Shown here: positions 1-11,651 of the stretch, piece after piece
How the letters are laid out: every line of letters starts with the position of its first letter
Position numbering within the stretch: position 1 is the first letter of the stretch
Notes under the pieces: generated by a model
What the model was told of the DNA's origin: nothing
Seen by the model: only the letters and a program-made list of their open reading frames with translations
Database searches by the model: none
Source: Mallotus nudiflorus
Taxonomy: Eukaryota; Streptophyta; Magnoliopsida; Malpighiales; Euphorbiaceae
Reading direction: 5' to 3'
DNA: 64,000 bases
NCBI GenBank assembly: GCA_947683625.1
Contig: CANTUR010000660.1
Coordinates: 186,001-250,000 of the forward strand
Position numbers and translations under genes: made by a program

Positions 1-830
1 GGATTAAAAAATGGGAAGTAAGATTATATTCTAAAGGAATTGGTTAAAGTGTTTAACCATTAAAACACTTAGGAATTCAGTTTTAGTGTGAGTCTTGAAA
101 ACACTTGTAATTTGGTTTTTGAGTGATCCTAAAAAGCTCAAGTTGTAAGTTGTAAGAGTGAGCCATAAAACTCTTGTGTAATCTCAATCTTGTGAATAAG
201 ATTCTGGGCGATTGAAAATCCTAACTTGAGGATAAGTTAGGTGGAGATGTAGGATTGTTGTTGAATCTGAACTCCTTAAATTATTGTGTTCTTCATTCTT
301 CATTCTTCATTCTCGACAATTCTTTTAATTCTTATTCAAACCTTTTAATTTCCTATTATTATTCGATAGTCTTATTCACCCCCCCCTCCCCCCTCGAGGA
401 CTCTTTTAAATAGATATTCTTATTCTTCTATTTTTTGGGATTAGAAAATAAGAAGTGAGATTCTAGTCTAATGGAATTGGTTTAAGTGTTTAATCATTAA
501 AACACTTGAGAATTCAGTTTAAGTGTGAACCTTGAAAACACTTGTGAATTGGTTTTTAAGTAAGCTTTGAAGACTCAAGTTTTAATGTTTGAGTTGAGCC
601 TAAAAATCAAGTTGTAAGAATCAATCTAGGAGAATATATTATGGTGATTCAAAATCCTAACTTGGGGATAAGTTAGGTGGAGACGTAAAATTATTAATAA
701 TCCGAACTCCTTAAATTTTTTTATTCATCATTCTTTCTTCTCAACATTCTTTTAATTCTTGCTAGAATTCTTTCAATTTTCTCTCGGTCTTCCGGTCGAA
801 AAACAACACCGATGTTCTCGAGAAGAGGGG
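1..830 (+). repeat. Two tandem diverged copies of a copia-LTR-like segment
   Basis: A unit of about 437 bp starting near 1 is repeated from about 438. Both copies share the run around AAAACACTT, the phrase AATCCTAACTTG.GGATAAG, and GTGGAGA.GTA followed by GAACTCCTTAAA. This layout, followed by a C-rich stretch at about 379-405, resembles the 3' part of plant Ty1/copia LTRs just upstream of the internal region. No TG/CA ends, PBS or coding sequence could be placed, so the family is inferred from pattern only. Confidence 0.4.
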
Positions 831-1092
831 ATCGAACAAAAAATTTTATTTAGGGAACTTTCATATATAAATTACATATTAATTAAATAACTTTGAGGAA
901 ATTTGCAATTCTGAGCCAGTGTTAAAAATTATTGGTCATATTTATATGCAAATTATCAAACTGTAATAAATTATTAACCTTTTCAATATTCGGCGGTAAC
1001 AAAAACTCCACTTAATATCCGATAGTATAAGAATTGTAACTAATTTAAATTGAGTTAGATAATTTTATAAGGGGAATAAAATTTTGTCATAT

Positions 1093-1095
<3 letters not shown>

Positions 1096-1141
<46 letters not shown>
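1096..1141. repeat. (AT)n microsatellite
   Basis: Uninterrupted alternating TA/AT dinucleotides of about 45 bp in AT-rich intergenic DNA. Confidence 0.9.
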
Positions 1142-1147
<6 letters not shown>

Positions 1148-1984
1148 TTAATCTCAAAATTTTATTTAATAAAATTTAAATTTGATCATCATTTAAACCA
1201 ACAAACGTTAAATACAACTTATTAAATCAATGATATTTATTTATAATATTAAATAATTCAAATATGTATCATGTAAAATATTCAATACTTTTTTTAAACT
1301 GTGTACACATCTAAAATAAAGCAAAACTCTCTTATCTTCTCAGTGATGGTTGACCTTTTCTTCACAATTCAAATTAGAATGACGGCACGTGTGATGTTGG
1401 AACTTTTTTAAAATTAATGTTTTGTTTAATTCCATTAAATAAATTTATTTAATTTATGAATGATTTCTATTGAATTATTTTCAATGAAATTTTATTAATA
1501 TATTATGTTTGGTTTAAATTAATATTTTATAAAATTTATTTTAAATGAATTTTATATTTTGTTATATTGTGGTTGGTAAATTTAAAATAAAAAATAATAT
1601 ATTATTTAGTAAAAAATACCCTATTAAATTTATATTGCATAATAGAAGCATTTTATAAAAAAAATAAATGATAAAAAGGACATTATAAAAGTATAAAATT
1701 AAAATTATAGAACTAGTTTAAAACTTCTAAATATTTTGTTAGAATTAAATTTAAGTATAAGAAATTTTAGAAATTAAAAAAAAATAAAATACCAATTAAA
1801 TTTCATTTAAAACAGTTATACAAAACCTAAAACGACAGATAAATAAATCTTACTCCATTGATTTGGTCTCAGATTTTATATATCAATGTTGCAAGTTGTA
1901 ATAATAAAAATTAAATAATGTAGTTTCCTTATTGGTATATACATGATAACGAGAAGCCAAAATAAAAACGACAATACTATTATC

Positions 1985-2395
1985 AGGGCTGTGCAAAACT
2001 GAACGGGACTGAATAATCCAACCGAACTGATAGCTTCGGTTTGGTTTCATCTTATTTTCGAAGCTTTGAAAATTTTGATGTGAAGTTTGTAACTGTGTAA
2101 TTTCAACTTTTTTATGAAAATTTTTAAGTTTAATAAATTAAAGAAAGCATTTTGGTGTTGGAGAGATTCAATCCCAGGGCAATAAAACACATTGCCACCA
2201 AGCCAATAAAGGAACACTCACTATATGTTTTGACATAATTATTATATAGTAATTTCAGTTAACCAAAAACTGACGGAATCCTAAGTTTACATTTCAGTCA
2301 TTGTCGGTTTCATAAATGGATGAATATTTGATTCGATTCAATTTGGTTCGATTTGAACCGAATGTTCACCCGCATGAATAGGACTTGATGTATGC
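1985..2395. mobile_element. Possible hAT-like MITE remnant rich in CGGTT/GAACCG words
   Basis: The stretch opens with CAGGGCTGTGCAAAAC and ends near GAACCGAATGTTCACCCG. The interior has CGGTTTGGTT and GGTTCGATTTGAACCG words. This is the composition of the hAT-type element delimited exactly at 11799-12741. The ends pair only loosely and no target-site duplication was found, so boundaries are approximate. Confidence 0.3.
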
Positions 2396-2585
2396 GCATA
2401 CATAAATTCAAGCGACAAATAGTTAATATTAATAAATTTACATGCAGTGTGATTATTAAATATTACTCCGTTGATTTGGTCTCAATGAGCAATGGAAAAT
2501 TCTAGCCTTAAGGTGATCTCATATGCATGTGTAATATATGTCTCTTTTCTTTCTTTCTATAAAACTTCTTTGAAAGATGTCTTTT

Positions 2586-2932
2586 CTAATTAGCCCAAAT
2601 GCACAATTTCATTCCTAAACCTTACTCAATTATTTTACGTTACTTTTAATTTTTATTTTATTTAAATTCACCTCTTAACTTTTATTTTTTTATTTATTTA
2701 ACTCTTCTTACACATCAGATAAACGCACATATTTAAATCATGTTAAGTTTGAATAGATGAAAAATGAAAGTTAAAAGGTGAAATTGGTAAAAAAAAAAAA
2801 ATAGAAATTATGTAGGCTAAATAGGTGAAAAATATAAGTTAAAAGATGAAATTGAACAAAATGAAAGTTGAGAAATGATATAAAATAATTGAATAAAGTT
2901 CATGGGCGAAATTGTATATTCCGTCTTTCCGA
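2586..2932. mobile_element. Inverted-repeat MITE remnant
   Basis: The left arm (GCCCAAATGCACAATTTC onward) and the reverse complement of the right arm (GACGGAATATACAATTTC onward) match through CAATTATTTTA and a later AACTTTTA/AACTTTCA block. Arms are about 120-150 bp around a short core. I could not find a clean target-site duplication, so the superfamily is open. Confidence 0.4.
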
Positions 2933-3070
2933 TTAACAAAAGAGTATTGTATTAAAATATTAGATATATAATACACAATATGGGCGTTTTATATTTATTT
3001 AATGAATTTAACATTTAAGTACTATACAGTAAAAATAGATAATTTTTTTAAAATAATACACATAGGAAGA

Positions 3071-3116
<46 letters not shown>

Positions 3117-3117
3117 T

Positions 3118-3320
3118 TGAATATAGGGCAAGTTCATAAAAATTTTGAATGAAGCTTCATTGCTGGTGCAATGTATCATGTGGACGAGGAAAAAAAAAAG
3201 AATTAGGTGTAAGTACATAATTAGGTGTAAATGTGTATAATATATTCACACATTGACTTATTGACAATTTCCATTTTATTTTATTTTTTTGTTGAATGAA
3301 ACCCTAAAATAAATAAATAA

Positions 3321-3396
<76 letters not shown>

Positions 3397-3573
3397 TGAA
3401 TATATGGCATCATTGCTGTTGCAATGTATCATGTGGACGAGGAAAAAAAAAGAATTAGGTGTAAGAATATAATTAGGTGTAAATGTGTATAATATATACA
3501 CACACATTGACTTATTGACAATTTCCATTTTATTTAATTTTTTTGTTGAATGAAACCCTAAAATAAAATATTG
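3118..3573. repeat. Direct duplication of an upstream-region segment, split by (AT)n
   Basis: A segment of about 180-200 bp (3118-3320) recurs at about 3395-3573, offset by 253 bp. Both copies contain GCAATGTATCATGTGGACGAGG, then AATTAGGTGTAA and GACTTATTGACAATTTCC. A long (AT)n tract (about 3325-3393) separates them. A diverged third relative lies at 7227-7370, just upstream of the ankyrin gene (GGCTGGTGCAAATATATC, AGAATTAGGTGCAA). The duplicated DNA is therefore related to that gene's promoter or 5' region. Confidence 0.65.
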
Positions 3574-3795
3574 GAAGCAATGGCAAGTTGCAAAAACTAA
3601 TGACAAAGATATCAAAGCATTATTGACTTGGTCAGCTACCATGTCATTGATCAATGAAAGGTCAATGAAATAGATTCCAGAAGTAGTAGAAGGAGGAAAG
3701 GTAAAGTATGATATTATTATTATTACAAGAGGGAATATATAAAATTTGATGACGGGGAAGCAACTATGATTAATATAACATCTAAAGCACTTATA

Positions 3796-4691
3796 CGGGT
3801 TATATGTACGGATACGTACCTAATTTTGCACTTATTTTATTTTAAATATTAAAATTTAATTTATTTCTTTTTAAATACTTAATTTTGATTTAAATATCAT
3901 CCGTCAGTGATCTGACGGCGAGATAATGGTGTGACAGATAACAATATAATATTAATGGAATATTTTCCACGTCACCTATGGTAAATCATCAATTTTTAGG
4001 AGTTAACTGCAATGATGGTTACCCAACTTTAATTTTATTTCTTTTTAATCATTTAACTTTGATTTTGTTTCAAAAATGGTACTGTTAAAAATTTGTAATC
4101 TTTTGAATTTCTCTTAAAAACCATTTTAATCCCTCAATTTCCTTATTATTTCAATTTAATTCAGAAATTATAAAAAGATTGAAATTTACTTCTCCTAAAA
4201 TACGATACCATTCAGGATGATTCTATTCTTATTAGGTAGAATCAAAATAAGTTTTAAATTTTTCTTTATTTCCTATAAATGTATAGAAAATATGGACTTA
4301 TTTGCAACAAAAAAAAACTTTAATTCTGAATTAAAATAGTAATTATGGATTATTTAGGTATCAGAAAAAATTTTAAGCGATTGTTGTGTAATTAAATAAA
4401 AGTTTGATATATAAAAAAATATAAATTAAAAGTTTGGTAACCAAATTGAAATAAAGATAAAGTTCAATACCCTTCTATGAATTACGTACTAAAAATTGAT
4501 AATTAGACATGAGTGGCATAACAAATATTCCGTGAATATTCTAGTGTTAGCTGCCATGTCATCGAACAACCACTAGGTCACTAATGGATAATATTTAAAT
4601 CAAAATTAGATACTTGAAAAGAAATAGATTAAATTTTAGTATCCAAAATAAAATAAGTGCAAAATTAGATACCACCCGTACATTTAACCCG
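3796..4691. mobile_element. Mutator-type long-TIR MITE with target-site duplication
   Basis: The ends are CGGGTTATATGTACGG and CCGTACATTTAACCCG. The arms stay inverted-complementary for more than 100 bp, including CTAATTTTGCACTTATTTTA on both arms. The flanks are CACTTATA at 3788-3795 and 4692-4699, an exact 8-bp direct repeat (9 bp, GCACTTATA, if the last base is assigned differently). Long TIRs with an 8-9 bp duplication are typical of non-autonomous Mutator-like elements. The 896-bp interior has no credible coding sequence. Confidence 0.7.
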
Positions 4692-4699
4692 CACTTATA

Positions 4700-5430
4700 C
4701 CTATACATTTATGGGTAAAGTGCGATGTCGTACCTAAACTTTAATTTTATTACAATTTTTGTACGAAACTTTGATTTGTTTATGTAGTTATCAAATTTTT
4801 AAAACTTCATCGGTTAGTTAACTAATAGAGTTTTGAAGATGTGAGACAAGAGTTCTTCTCTTGAATGAATAAAAATTAAGTAAGTATCTTCAAAATCTGT
4901 CCTTTAAACGTGAAAGATTAATAAGTAAAACTGTGAAGGTTAATAATTAAATCTAGTTAAATAGATAAAATTATTGAATTTTGTGTTTACGTAAAAAAAC
5001 AAAGTTAAGGGTTTAAAGTTTTAAAAAATAAAGTTTGACAACTAGAAATAAATGTTTTGTTTATGCTGTTTTAATACTAAATATTATATTTAAATAAAAA
5101 TTAAATATACATATAATATTATTATTTAAATATTTAAAATTAACTTTTAGTTTTAATAAGATATAAATTAAAATTAAGAATGTAAATTGAAATAAAATCA
5201 AAATTTGGTGATTATATGTATTTTTAATCCTATTCTAAATGAGGAAGAAACTGACGTCATTAGAACTTTATCACATGAGTTACCAATAAAATCGAAATTT
5301 GATAACTGAAAAGAAATAGATCGAATTTTAGTATCCAAACTACAACAATATAAAAGTTCTTAATCCCTATTCCGTGTATACAACAGACGACAATAAATAG
5401 AATCTCTACAATATATAGTAATTTTGGAAT
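4700..5430. other. AT-rich intergenic, weak inverted-repeat remnant
   Basis: No gene is visible. Sequence near 4720-4800 (GTACCTAAACTTTAATTTTATT) is loosely inverted-complementary to sequence near 5280-5345 (AGAAATAGATCGAATTTTAG), like the arms of the element at 3796-4691. This may be an older related copy. I could not define ends. Confidence 0.3.
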
Positions 5431-5431
5431 A

Positions 5432-5612
5432 AGAGTCTATTTGGTTTAATTGTTTACAACAACTAATAACTGTTAACTGATAAATATGAAGTGTTTGATA
5501 AAATTTTATTAGTTGTTGCTATTTGTATGTAAAATGACTATTAAGAGTATTATTTATTTGTAAATATAATTAATTTTATGTACTTCTTATAATATTGTTT
5601 AGTTATGCAAAA

Positions 5613-5654
<42 letters not shown>

Positions 5655-6110
5655 AATAATTTATTGTCTTTAATTTATATATTATTAAAATAATTAATAT
5701 AAACTATCTAAAAATAAATTTTAAAATATAATTATTATTGTATAATTTTTAAAAAATAATTATAGGTATAAATATAACAATTATTTAATTATTAATTATA
5801 ATTTACAATATTTATTTAATCATGAACTATATAAAAAAATTACATACATTTAATTTTAATTTAAAAGAAGTTATTTGTTATTAGGTGTTTTTAAATAAGG
5901 ATAAAATAGTCTAAATAAAAAGTAAATACAAATCAATTATCAATTGATGAGAAAAAACTTCAAAATAGAGATTATCAAGTTAACAACTATTTTGAATAAA
6001 AATAATTATTAACTGTTGATTTTAGAGTTTTCTCAAATGCCTAACCTGTAGTTGATTAAAAAAATAAAATTCTTAATCAGCTACCTTAATTACCTAAACC
6101 AAACGCCTCC
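5432..6110. mobile_element. MITE with GTTTGGTTTA terminal inverted repeats
   Basis: The left end reads GAGTCTATTTGGTTTAATTG. The reverse complement of the right end reads GGAGGCGTTTGGTTTAGG. Both sides abut TAA, which could be a 3-bp PIF/Harbinger-type target duplication, although the subterminal run AACTAATAACTGTTAACTGATAA also recalls common hAT-like plant MITEs. A (AT)n tract lies inside at about 5620-5651. There is no coding capacity. Confidence 0.5.
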
Positions 6111-7225
6111 TAAGTGTAGAGGGATGCATGTCAATTAACAATTTCAAGGTGGTTATTTGATTCTATTTTAAAAAGGTCAATCATGTTAATATGAAAGGGA
6201 AATGACAAGTTACCATTGCATCTTATTATTATTTTTAAAAAAATTGGGAATTCATATAACTTAAGTATCGATAGATTGCATAATAATGAACAGTTCTCCC
6301 CTTTTAAATCGACAACGGTAGAAATCGAATTCTATACCTAAAATATTCTTATAGATAAGTTACCAGTTGATTACTCTCTTATTGACTACCATTGCATATT
6401 ATTTAATTGTACTGGATTATAATTTTTTTGGTATCATCTAATTCGAATGCAGCTTCTATGAGTATAAAGTTTTGTTAATATCTATTTCTCTTCGTATATA
6501 ATATTTCCATTCAAAGTTTTTTTGAAAAAATTTTAACTTCTTATCATTTAAATTAATAGATATATAAATATTGAATAATTAATATATGTATCAGTCAATC
6601 CATATTTAAGTGTAAAATATTAAATATATATTTTTTAATTGTGTCATCTTTTCAGTGGTGGTATCCTATTCTTCACAGTCTAAATTGAATGGTAGTAGAT
6701 GCAATGTTAGTGAATTCCCTAGAGTTTGATTGAATTCCATTAAAAATTCTTGTGAAATTAACATAGTGTTTGATTGAATTCCATTAAAAATTCATGTCAT
6801 TTATAAATAAGTTTTTATTAATATTTCATATTTTGTTGAATACTTTGTAAATTTTAAGTGAATTCAATATTTTATTATGTTGTTTTATACAAATTTGAAA
6901 TTCAAAAAATATGTTATTTTATCAAATATGTTCTTTTAAACTAATATTACTTGATATGACCACGTTAAAAAAAAATGATAAAAATTAACATTCTAATCTT
7001 ATATAAATATAGATTTAATAATTTAAATTTATTTGAAAATTCTAACTAGGATAGAATTTGAATTAATTATTAATTTTTAACACCGGTCTCATGTGGTTAT
7101 TATGCTCAAGAGGTTATACCATGTTAATTGTTAGTAGTAAGATATACAACGATTCACATTACTACTAGTAACATCACAAAATATGAATATGTATACGTCA
7201 AATCAAGAAAATGAACGAAAAGTAC
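6111..7225. other. Intergenic DNA upstream of the ankyrin-PGG gene
   Basis: No coding sequence seen. The part from about 6480 to 6900 is homologous to about 1150-1560: both carry a TCAGTG.TGGT...TTCTTCACA block followed by GATG.AATGTT/GATGTTGG and GAATTCCATTAAA/AATTCCATTAAA. It is the proximal copy of a duplicated 5' flank. Confidence 0.45.
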
Positions 7226-7230
7226 ACACA

Positions 7231-7245
7231 GGCTTTATATATTGA
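7231..7245 (+). promoter_or_regulatory. Putative TATA box of the ankyrin-PGG gene
   Basis: GGCTTTATATATTG is followed about 190 bp downstream by a short non-coding exon and the start codon. The paralogue has GGGCTTTATATAAACAGG at the equivalent place (20893-20909), so the element is conserved between copies. The start of transcription is inferred about 30 bp downstream. Confidence 0.5.
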
Positions 7246-7517
7246 AAATATATGGCAATTTACAAAATATTTGAATGAAGTTTCGTGGCTGGTGCAAATA
7301 TATCATGTCAACGACACCAAAAAAATTTTAAAAAATAAGAATTAGGTGCAATATATATATACACTTATACAATCATTCTTGTGTATGAATTTTCAGTGAT
7401 TGAGATTCAAGAATTCAAGCATAAAACAGGTACTGATTGTTCACTATTTCTTGTACTAAATATAACTTCAATACATGAATCAAGACACATGCCTGATCAT
7501 TTATTGCAGATTGGAAA

Positions 7518-10500
7518 ATGGCAAGAGACATAGTTCCTGAAGTACTAACAGGAAAGGATAATTATGCGAACTGGAGAGTTTGGATGAAGAACTATTTTGT
7601 AGCCCGTGATGATGATATATGGGATGAAGTTATGGAAAGAATTGGTGATCCTCCAAAACTGGAAGAGTCTGAAGTTGAATTCAGGGCCTGGAAGAAGAAG
7701 AATGCAGCTGCTTTACACGCCATTCAAGTTTCATGCTCATTTGATATACTTTCTCTTATAAGAGATGTGACTTCTGCTAAAGATTGTTGGCATATTTTTG
7801 CCTTGGCTTTTGAACCAAAAGCACCTCTTGGATCAAACCCACAAGTAGATGATGATCAAGGTATGTAATTCTTTATTTATTCTTTCCATTAGCTAATTTA
7901 TTTCATAGTTTTTTTTTTTTTTCAATGCAAATTAGTCATCTATATATCAAATTGATTTCTTTTTAATTGATAAATAAGAAAAATGATAAATATGGTCAAC
8001 TCATACCAAGAAGGATGAGCCAGTGACGAATCTAGAAAAATTAGTTAGTGGGGCCAATTTTTATATGAAAAGAAATTATACATTCAAACTCACAAAAACA
8101 TACATATATATAAAGTCTAATATTAAATATTTTTGGAATTTTTTTAAATATTACAATTGTCATTGACCAAGATCTGTTGGGAGATTTTTCAAATTAACTT
8201 CTAAAAATTCATTCATTAGATGTACTTGTTTTTTCCACCATCATTTGATATTTGAGAAGAAGAAGATTGATCGGACGATAATTTTCTCTTAAGAAATTTA
8301 TCCATAATATAATGAAAATAAAAATAGTATAATTATCATTAGACTATAGATATTTCAATCTGAATTTTTTTAATTACATATAATTGACAAACACCACCAC
8401 AAGAGATATATAAATACAACAATTTGAGAATAGCTTATAAAGAATTGATACAAGAAAATTTCACATAATTAATCTGATTAAATAGATAAAGAGAAACAAC
8501 TTGAAAGTTGAAAAGAATTTAATAAAAAAAAAAGTTGATATATATATATATATATATATATGAAGTTGCCGTTTTGTTTTTGAATGTTAGAGTGGTGTCA
8601 AACTTCTTATAAAGTTGTAAAAGTGAAAAGTTAGGTTTTATTTTTATTTTAAATGAAAGCGCTGTAAGTCTTAAAAAATGTAATTTAAGTGGGGCAACAA
8701 GTTAAAATAATAATAAAATAAAAATTCATATAAACCAATTATAAAAGGCTAGGTAGCACAGATACGGGAACGAAGACACCGAAAACTGAGATACTAACAC
8801 GGAAAAACGAAATTTTTTAGAAAATATAAGATACTGACACTAGAGTCAATTTATAAATATAAAAAATATAGGGGTTAATTTATAAATTTCATTTTATATA
8901 AATTATAAACTAGATTCAATTTAAAAATATACTTTTCATAGTTAGTAATATTTTTTAACACTCAAAACTAATTCTAAAATACACAAAAATAACATGCAAT
9001 AATGTTATCTTATAACATAAATAAAAAAAAATAACACCTTAATCATGCACAATTTTTCAATAACAATAATTTTCCATCTAATTTTACTTAAAATTAACAA
9101 TAAAATCATAATACTAATAAGAAACATTAATATATCAATATTTTATTCATAATATTTAGTAACAATTTCATTTTATAGAATTTTCTACTTAATTAACATT
9201 TTCACTTTCAATGTTCTCATTGACATCTTCATTGAAAAATATCATTTCTAATTTCAGTCCATCCAATGATGGAAGATACATATGTTTAAAAGGAACACAC
9301 ATGTCCTTTTTCTTTTTTTTTTGTAAATGGCCCCGATATTTTTTTATTTTTGGAAATGATTTTGAAATATGTCGGATAAGTTTTTGAGACATGTCAATAT
9401 TGAAAACATGTTTGACGTAAGACACGACACTTTATAAAAGTGTCCGTGAAACATGGATAAAAGGACAAGTGAGGGCAATTGCCCCTACTTACCCTCATGT
9501 GGATTCACCACTGGGATGAGCATACTCATTTGATTTGTTCTATAATAATTTTAACAAATTAAACCAATACCATGTACGTGCAAAACTTTTTTTTTTTTTT
9601 GTTATAATTTAGGAAGATAATTTCATTCCTGCTTAGTCAAAAATTGAATCTATAATTCTATAACGTTTTTAAAATGATTTTTTTTTTCATTTGTATGGTG
9701 GTACAAAAAATTAGTACATTAGTATTGGGTTAATAACAGTTTTTACTCTACTCTCTTCATCCTAAAATTATTATCTTACATTTCTTTTTTTTAACCCATT
9801 TAATTATACATCACTTTATTTTAAAAAAAATAATTAATTTGACAATCTACTTATATATATATATATATATCTTTATTGATTTTTGGATGAGAAAACAAAA
9901 TGATTATAACACTATCTTAATTTGCCTTAATCAAGTGCATGGCATTGGCAGGAACGAAGGAGAGTGAGTATGCTAAATTTCTACCCTTATGCAAGGCAAT
10001 AGAAAAAGGTGACTTGGATGCTGTCAAAAGCTTCCTTGGCCTTCATAAAGATGCAATAAACCAAAAGATTTCAGAATATGGTTCAACAGCTCTTCATCTA
10101 GCAACTTCGAAAGGGAACATAGAGCTTGTGGAGGAGCTGCTGGAGTTAATGTCAGATGAAGGAGTAGAAATTACTAATAATGATCAATGTACGGCTCTAT
10201 CTACTGCAGCAGTTATTGGAGCTACAAAAATTGCCGAACTCTTGGTAAAAAAGAACAAGAAATTGGTTAGTATCCCGGCAGGTCTTGACTTACCAGTTAT
10301 AACTGCATGCATCTGTGGCCATAAGGATACAACTATATTCCTATATTCTCAAACTCCATTTGAATTGCTAGTTCAAGAGAATGGAAAATATGGGGCTTTG
10401 CTTCTCCATGTAACTCTTTCTAGCGAAATGCTTGGTAAGATTCCAATTTTGAGAATCTATTAATTTATATTTGATCCTTGTCAATCATGTTTACAATAAA

Positions 10501-11600
10501 TCCAAATAATAAAGGACTTGGTAAATTTTTGTCTACTTCTGGTGAATTATATTCAATATTTTCATTTTTGTGACACATATTTAAATGTTTTACATCTAAC
10601 AGTGTTTTACATCTAATCAATAAAAATGAAACACATATTATGTGTTACAGATCTATATTCTAAAAAGGAAATTTTTTGCATACAATGGGTGTTCTAAAAA
10701 AAGTCTTATAAATTTAATCGTTGAGTGTGATCATTTTGAAGTTTCAAAGTTTAAATTTGTTCAACAAAAATATTTCTTTCTTCTTAATAGTCCTGAGCTT
10801 GCCCTTAAGATTTCTGAAGTCCTTTTGGACTTCGGTTAAATTATGTGTGCACACTGACACCATTTGTTTTTTTTTTCTTTCCTTTTCTTTTGGTTTAATC
10901 GAAAAATTATTGTTTGCAAGACGTTTCACTGGATCTGGTCCGACGTTGCTCAACCTTGGCTACGACAAGAACCTTTCTTTCAACCACCCCTTTGATTGAA
11001 TTTGCTCATATGCATGATTTATTTCCTAGTGGCTGTAAATTGGTATTTTGGAAAAGATGGATTTACTCTTGTTAGTATCTATCTCTCTCTTGTATCTTTC
11101 TTTTTATTTCCCTTTTTTTTTCTTGATAATATATACTAAAAGAATGTTGGTATTACTTATTTTTCATGGAAGATATTCAAGTGCAACTGCTTACTTCCCC
11201 TTGTGATATGCGAATACCTATCATTCTGCAAAATAGGCAAATGCAACAAGAAAGTAGTTTAGCGCGAGGTATGCCTTCTTTTCTTTCAATAATGCATAAA
11301 TTTTCTTTTTAAAAAAAAACTAAGTGCATGCCCATAAGAGTTATTCTAATTGGCAAATGTCTTTCTTTCGTTCTTTCTTTCCTTGTCAACTGAAATCATG
11401 TAGGGCAACCAACAACTTAAAATTAATTGGTAGAAATCCAAGAGAATGTAAATAAGTTGATGGGGGATTCTTTTATATTAATCAAAGGTCTCAGGTTAAA
11501 ACATTTAAAGTATACCTTTACCGTCTTTCTAGATCCTTCTCAAGTCAAAACTGAATTAGTCGAGTTCTATGGGGTACTAGATACTGGGTGCATCAAATGA

Positions 11601-11651
<51 letters not shown>

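Noticed and set aside
3304..3654. Minus-strand reading frame rich in Tyr-Ile repeats
   Set aside because: It is the translation of the (AT)n microsatellite plus flanking duplicated non-coding DNA. A similar frame at 22537-22749 has the same cause.
7518..7868. A free-standing Ty1/copia gag insertion
   Set aside because: No other copia sequence adjoins it. It ends at a GT donor in the right phase for the ankyrin exon, and the paralogue has the same exon and phase.
10642..10839. An extra coding exon in intron 2 of the ankyrin-PGG gene
   Set aside because: No counterpart in the paralogue. Using the AG at 10650 puts a stop in frame after about 15 codons, while the AG at 10920 gives the conserved family sequence.
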